This document shows positions 6,911 through 8,471 of a DNA stretch of 8,471 bases, piece by piece. Source of the stretch: Methanobacterium sp. UBA8 (GTDB lineage: Archaea > Methanobacteriota > Methanobacteria > Methanobacteriales > Methanobacteriaceae); assembly GCA_002509665.1 (NCBI GenBank), contig DADN01000208.1:3087-11557 (forward strand), in the 5' to 3' direction. The position numbers and the translations under genes were made by a program. The notes below the pieces were generated by a model. That model did not search any database and was not told the DNA's origin. It was given only the letters and a program-made list of their open reading frames with translations. Each line of letters opens with the position of its first letter. The stretch's first letter is position 1.

Positions 6911-6928
6911 AATAAAAATCTTTTTATT
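6911..6928. repeat. Inverted repeat upstream of the arv operon
   Basis: AATAAAAA (6911-6918) and TTTTTATT (6921-6928) are exact 8-base inverted copies separated by two bases. The repeat lies upstream of the putative TATA box, in a position suited to an activator or dimeric regulator. It is entirely A/T, so significance is uncertain. Confidence 0.3.
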
Positions 6929-6954
6929 TACTCTATTCTATTAAATCTATAATT

Positions 6955-6970
6955 GAATTTAATTAAATTC
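6955..6970. repeat. Perfect 16-base palindrome upstream of the arv operon
   Basis: GAATTTAATTAAATTC reads the same on both strands over 16 bases, bounded by G/C pairs. It lies about 75 bases upstream of the putative TATA box and could be a regulator binding site. It is noncoding and lies 115 bases beyond the end of the glycosyltransferase gene. Confidence 0.35.
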
Positions 6971-7068
6971 TTTAAAATTAACCAAAAAACTCCAAACTTT
7001 TCGTTTTTAATTGATTAAATATTTAGATATATGATTAAATTAGTTTTATAGTTGGTTTATTTAGAATT

Positions 7069-7084
7069 TTAGTTAAAAAACTAA
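7069..7084 (-). terminator. Terminator of the glycosyltransferase gene
   Basis: Directly after the stop codon (7085-7087) the minus strand reads TTAGTT, TTTT, AACTAA: a 6-base inverted repeat that contains a run of six T. The T run is the likely terminator; the weak stem is incidental or accessory. Confidence 0.45.
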
Positions 7085-8245
7085 TTAATCTAAAAAATTA
7101 CGTCTCTTTGCATATTTCAAAATAATTTTTGCTGCATTTTCTTTTCCATCATATTTAGAAAATTCTTTTTTGACAATTTCTGCTTTTTGCTTTAGATATT
7201 CATCATGTAAAACATCGTTTATATTATCTGCAAATCCTTTGGAAGTTAATTCGTTAATGTTTTTTACTGCAGATGTTCCATATTTTTTCATATTTAAAGC
7301 ATTTTTAATTTGTTCTGAGTGATTATCAATAGGTACAATTATGCTGGGAATGCCCAGTGAAGCTAATTCCATTGTAGTATTGTGGCCTGCAAGACTTATT
7401 ACAACATCTGAAAGTTTCATCCATTCCATAATATCTTCTAAAAATTCTTTTTTTACTATTTTATCCGATTCTTGTATAAAATCAGATGTTATTTGGGGCC
7501 CAGTTACCATAATTATCTTATTACACTCTATCCATTTTGCAGAATCAGTTATTAATTTGAGTAATTTCTTTCCAAATTTACTTCCCCCAACAGTAACAAG
7601 AACTATCTTATCATTTGCATGAAATCCTAATTTTTTTCTAAGTTCTTTTTTACTTGCAATTTCATGAAGATTTCGTTTAAGGAAAGGACCAGTAAATGTA
7701 GTAATGTCCCTTAATTTAGGAGGTATTTCAATGGAATTTTCTATGTCCGGAATTATAATTGCATTGCACTGATTTGATACAGCTTCGATGAATCTTTTAA
7801 GTCCATTTTCTGCATATTCAATAATTTTTCTGTCAGGATAAAGTTCTGCAAAATTAAGTGTTAACTCATTTGTTATCAAAATACAGGGCATTTTGAGAAT
7901 TCTACATGTTATAGGGGCTGAATAATGGGAGTCCCCAATTACAATATCTGGTTTAAATTCCTTTATGATTTTAGATTCATAATATATACTTTTAATGAAA
8001 ATAAAAGGTACATTAACTGATTTTTTGGCAGTATATTTAATATCCAGTTCACCATCACCGCCATAAAGTTGTATATCTGGCAATTTGTATATTTCATATT
8101 CTCCATGTTTTGATAACATTTCATAGCCAGAACCATAACTTGCAAAGGCAACGGCGATATTTTTCTCTTCAAGTTTTTTAGCAAGGGCAATATCTCTAGA
8201 AATATGTCCAATACCTATCCCACAAGTCATAAAAAGCACTTTCAT
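7085..8245 (-). CDS. MurG-like GT-B glycosyltransferase (family 28 type)
   Basis: This complete 386-residue protein has a two-lobed GT-B layout. The N-terminal lobe starts with a Gly-rich acceptor loop after the first strand (GIGIGHISR, residues 9-17), comparable to the GGTGGH loop of MurG. The C-terminal lobe begins at about 213 with IVLVTVGGSKFGKK. It carries the nucleotide-sugar signature SLAGHNTTMELASLGIPSIIVP (284-305), then NHSEQIKNA (308-316), which parallel the MurG donor-site motif. There is no signal peptide or membrane helix, so it probably works at the inner face of the membrane on a lipid-linked or lipid acceptor. In Methanobacteriales a pseudomurein precursor, glycolipid or surface glycan is possible; the sequence does not decide. 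ATG 8245 has GAGAGGA (8256-8262) before it at a rather long ten-base spacing. It seems to be a single-gene unit, separated from the arv operon by 271 bases with a terminator. Confidence 0.85.
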   Translation of the reverse strand: MKVLFMTCGIGIGHISRDIALAKKLEEKNIAVAFASYGSGYEMLSKHGEYEIYKLPDIQLYGGDGELDIKYTAKKSVNVPFIFIKSIYYESKIIKEFKPDIVIGDSHYSAPITCRILKMPCILITNELTLNFAELYPDRKIIEYAENGLKRFIEAVSNQCNAIIIPDIENSIEIPPKLRDITTFTGPFLKRNLHEIASKKELRKKLGFHANDKIVLVTVGGSKFGKKLLKLITDSAKWIECNKIIMVTGPQITSDFIQESDKIVKKEFLEDIMEWMKLSDVVISLAGHNTTMELASLGIPSIIVPIDNHSEQIKNALNMKKYGTSAVKNINELTSKGFADNINDVLHDEYLKQKAEIVKKEFSKYDGKENAAKIILKYAKRRNFLD

Positions 8246-8306
8246 AACTAATAAATCCTCTCAGCAGCTTTTATTAAATTAATTTAATTAATTTTCATAT
8301 TTAAAA

Positions 8307-8316
8307 AATATATAAT
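8307..8316 (-). promoter_or_regulatory. Putative TATA box of the glycosyltransferase gene
   Basis: The minus strand reads ATTATATATT after a purine-rich AAAAGAAT. Transcription would begin near 8285 and give a leader of about 40 bases to ATG 8245. The following stretch (8275-8295) consists of repeated TTAAT units and may merely reflect base composition. Confidence 0.4.
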
Positions 8317-8375
8317 ATTCTTTTAACTTATTCTAGCTTGAATATATTCAAAATACTAATAAAATCTTAAAAATT

Positions 8376-8409
8376 CATACCGTATGTAAAGTTTTTATAT
8401 GATATGTAA
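8376..8409 (+). promoter_or_regulatory. TATA box with palindrome and paired TATGTAA repeats, promoter of the 3' edge gene
   Basis: TTTTTATAT at 8392-8400 is a good TATA box about 50 bases before ATG 8449, placing transcription start near 8422. Just upstream is an 11-base palindrome, CATAC-C-GTATG (8376-8386). TATGTAA occurs at 8383-8389 and again at 8403-8409, exactly 20 bases apart (two helical turns) on either side of the TATA box. This layout suggests a regulator site next to or over the promoter. Confidence 0.45.
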
Positions 8410-8448
8410 GTAATTCATAAATTAAGGCATAAATGGAGGTATTGCTTG

Positions 8449-8471
8449 ATGGAGTTTTTAAAAGATGAAGG
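8449..8471 (+). CDS. Start of an unidentified gene (first seven codons, runs off window)
   Basis: ATG 8449 begins an open frame reading MEFLKDE up to the window end. It is preceded by GGAGGT (8435-8440) at an eight-base spacing and by a well-placed promoter at 8392-8400. Other nearby starts (ATG 8433, TTG 8442) share a frame that stops at TGA 8466-8468, so 8449 is the likely start. Too little is visible to name the product. The gene is divergent from the glycosyltransferase. Confidence 0.6.

Noticed and set aside
8273..8296. TTAAT-type short repeats downstream of the glycosyltransferase promoter as a designed repeat array
   Set aside because: The units are short, imperfect and entirely A/T, as expected by chance in such composition.

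Overview
This window looks like chromosomal DNA from a methanogenic euryarchaeon, most likely of the Methanobacteriales. The DNA is AT-rich, with very AT-rich spacers. It has archaeal-type TATA boxes with purine-rich upstream elements, GGAGGTGA-type ribosome binding sites, oligo-T terminators, and several families typical of methanogens (DUF2070, an EMC6-like membrane protein, DUF2073). No mobile element, CRISPR array, tRNA or rRNA gene was seen. All genes look like native core or lineage genes.

Layout. (1) Positions 2-787, plus strand: the C-terminal part of a DUF2070 membrane protein, cut by the window edge. (2) 833-1105, minus: a 90-residue three-helix EMC6-like membrane protein, convergent with the first gene. 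(3) 1106-1538: a divergent spacer with a strong plus-strand promoter about 285 bp before the next gene. (4) 1539-3515, plus: rqcH, the archaeal Rqc2/NEMF homologue of ribosome-associated quality control. (5) 3588-6813, minus: a tight five-gene operon. In transcription order it encodes a membrane-anchored protein with a degenerate phospholipase-D-like domain, a UPF0173 metallo-beta-lactamase-fold hydrolase, a Ras/Era-like small GTPase (ArvA/OapA), a DUF2073 protein (ArvB/OapB) and a zinc-ribbon protein (ArvC/OapC). (6) 6814-7084: the operon's upstream region, rich in inverted repeats. (7) 7085-8245, minus: a MurG-like GT-B glycosyltransferase. (8) 8246-8448: a divergent promoter region leading to the first codons of a plus-strand gene that runs off the window.

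The most interesting unit is the five-gene operon. As I recall the literature, arvABC homologues in Haloferax drive extracellular vesicle formation, with ArvA as the small GTPase. Here the trio is intact, and its gene junctions suggest transcriptional and partly translational coupling to a two-helix membrane protein with a long Lys/Pro-rich cytoplasmic spacer and to a hydrolase from a superfamily that includes lipid-cleaving enzymes. This suggests, by inference only, that the methanogen version of the vesicle system includes two more components: a membrane scaffold and an enzyme. Several start codons were reassigned from the ribosome binding sites: GTG at 3893 for arvC, ATG at 4901 for arvA and ATG at 6813 for the membrane protein.
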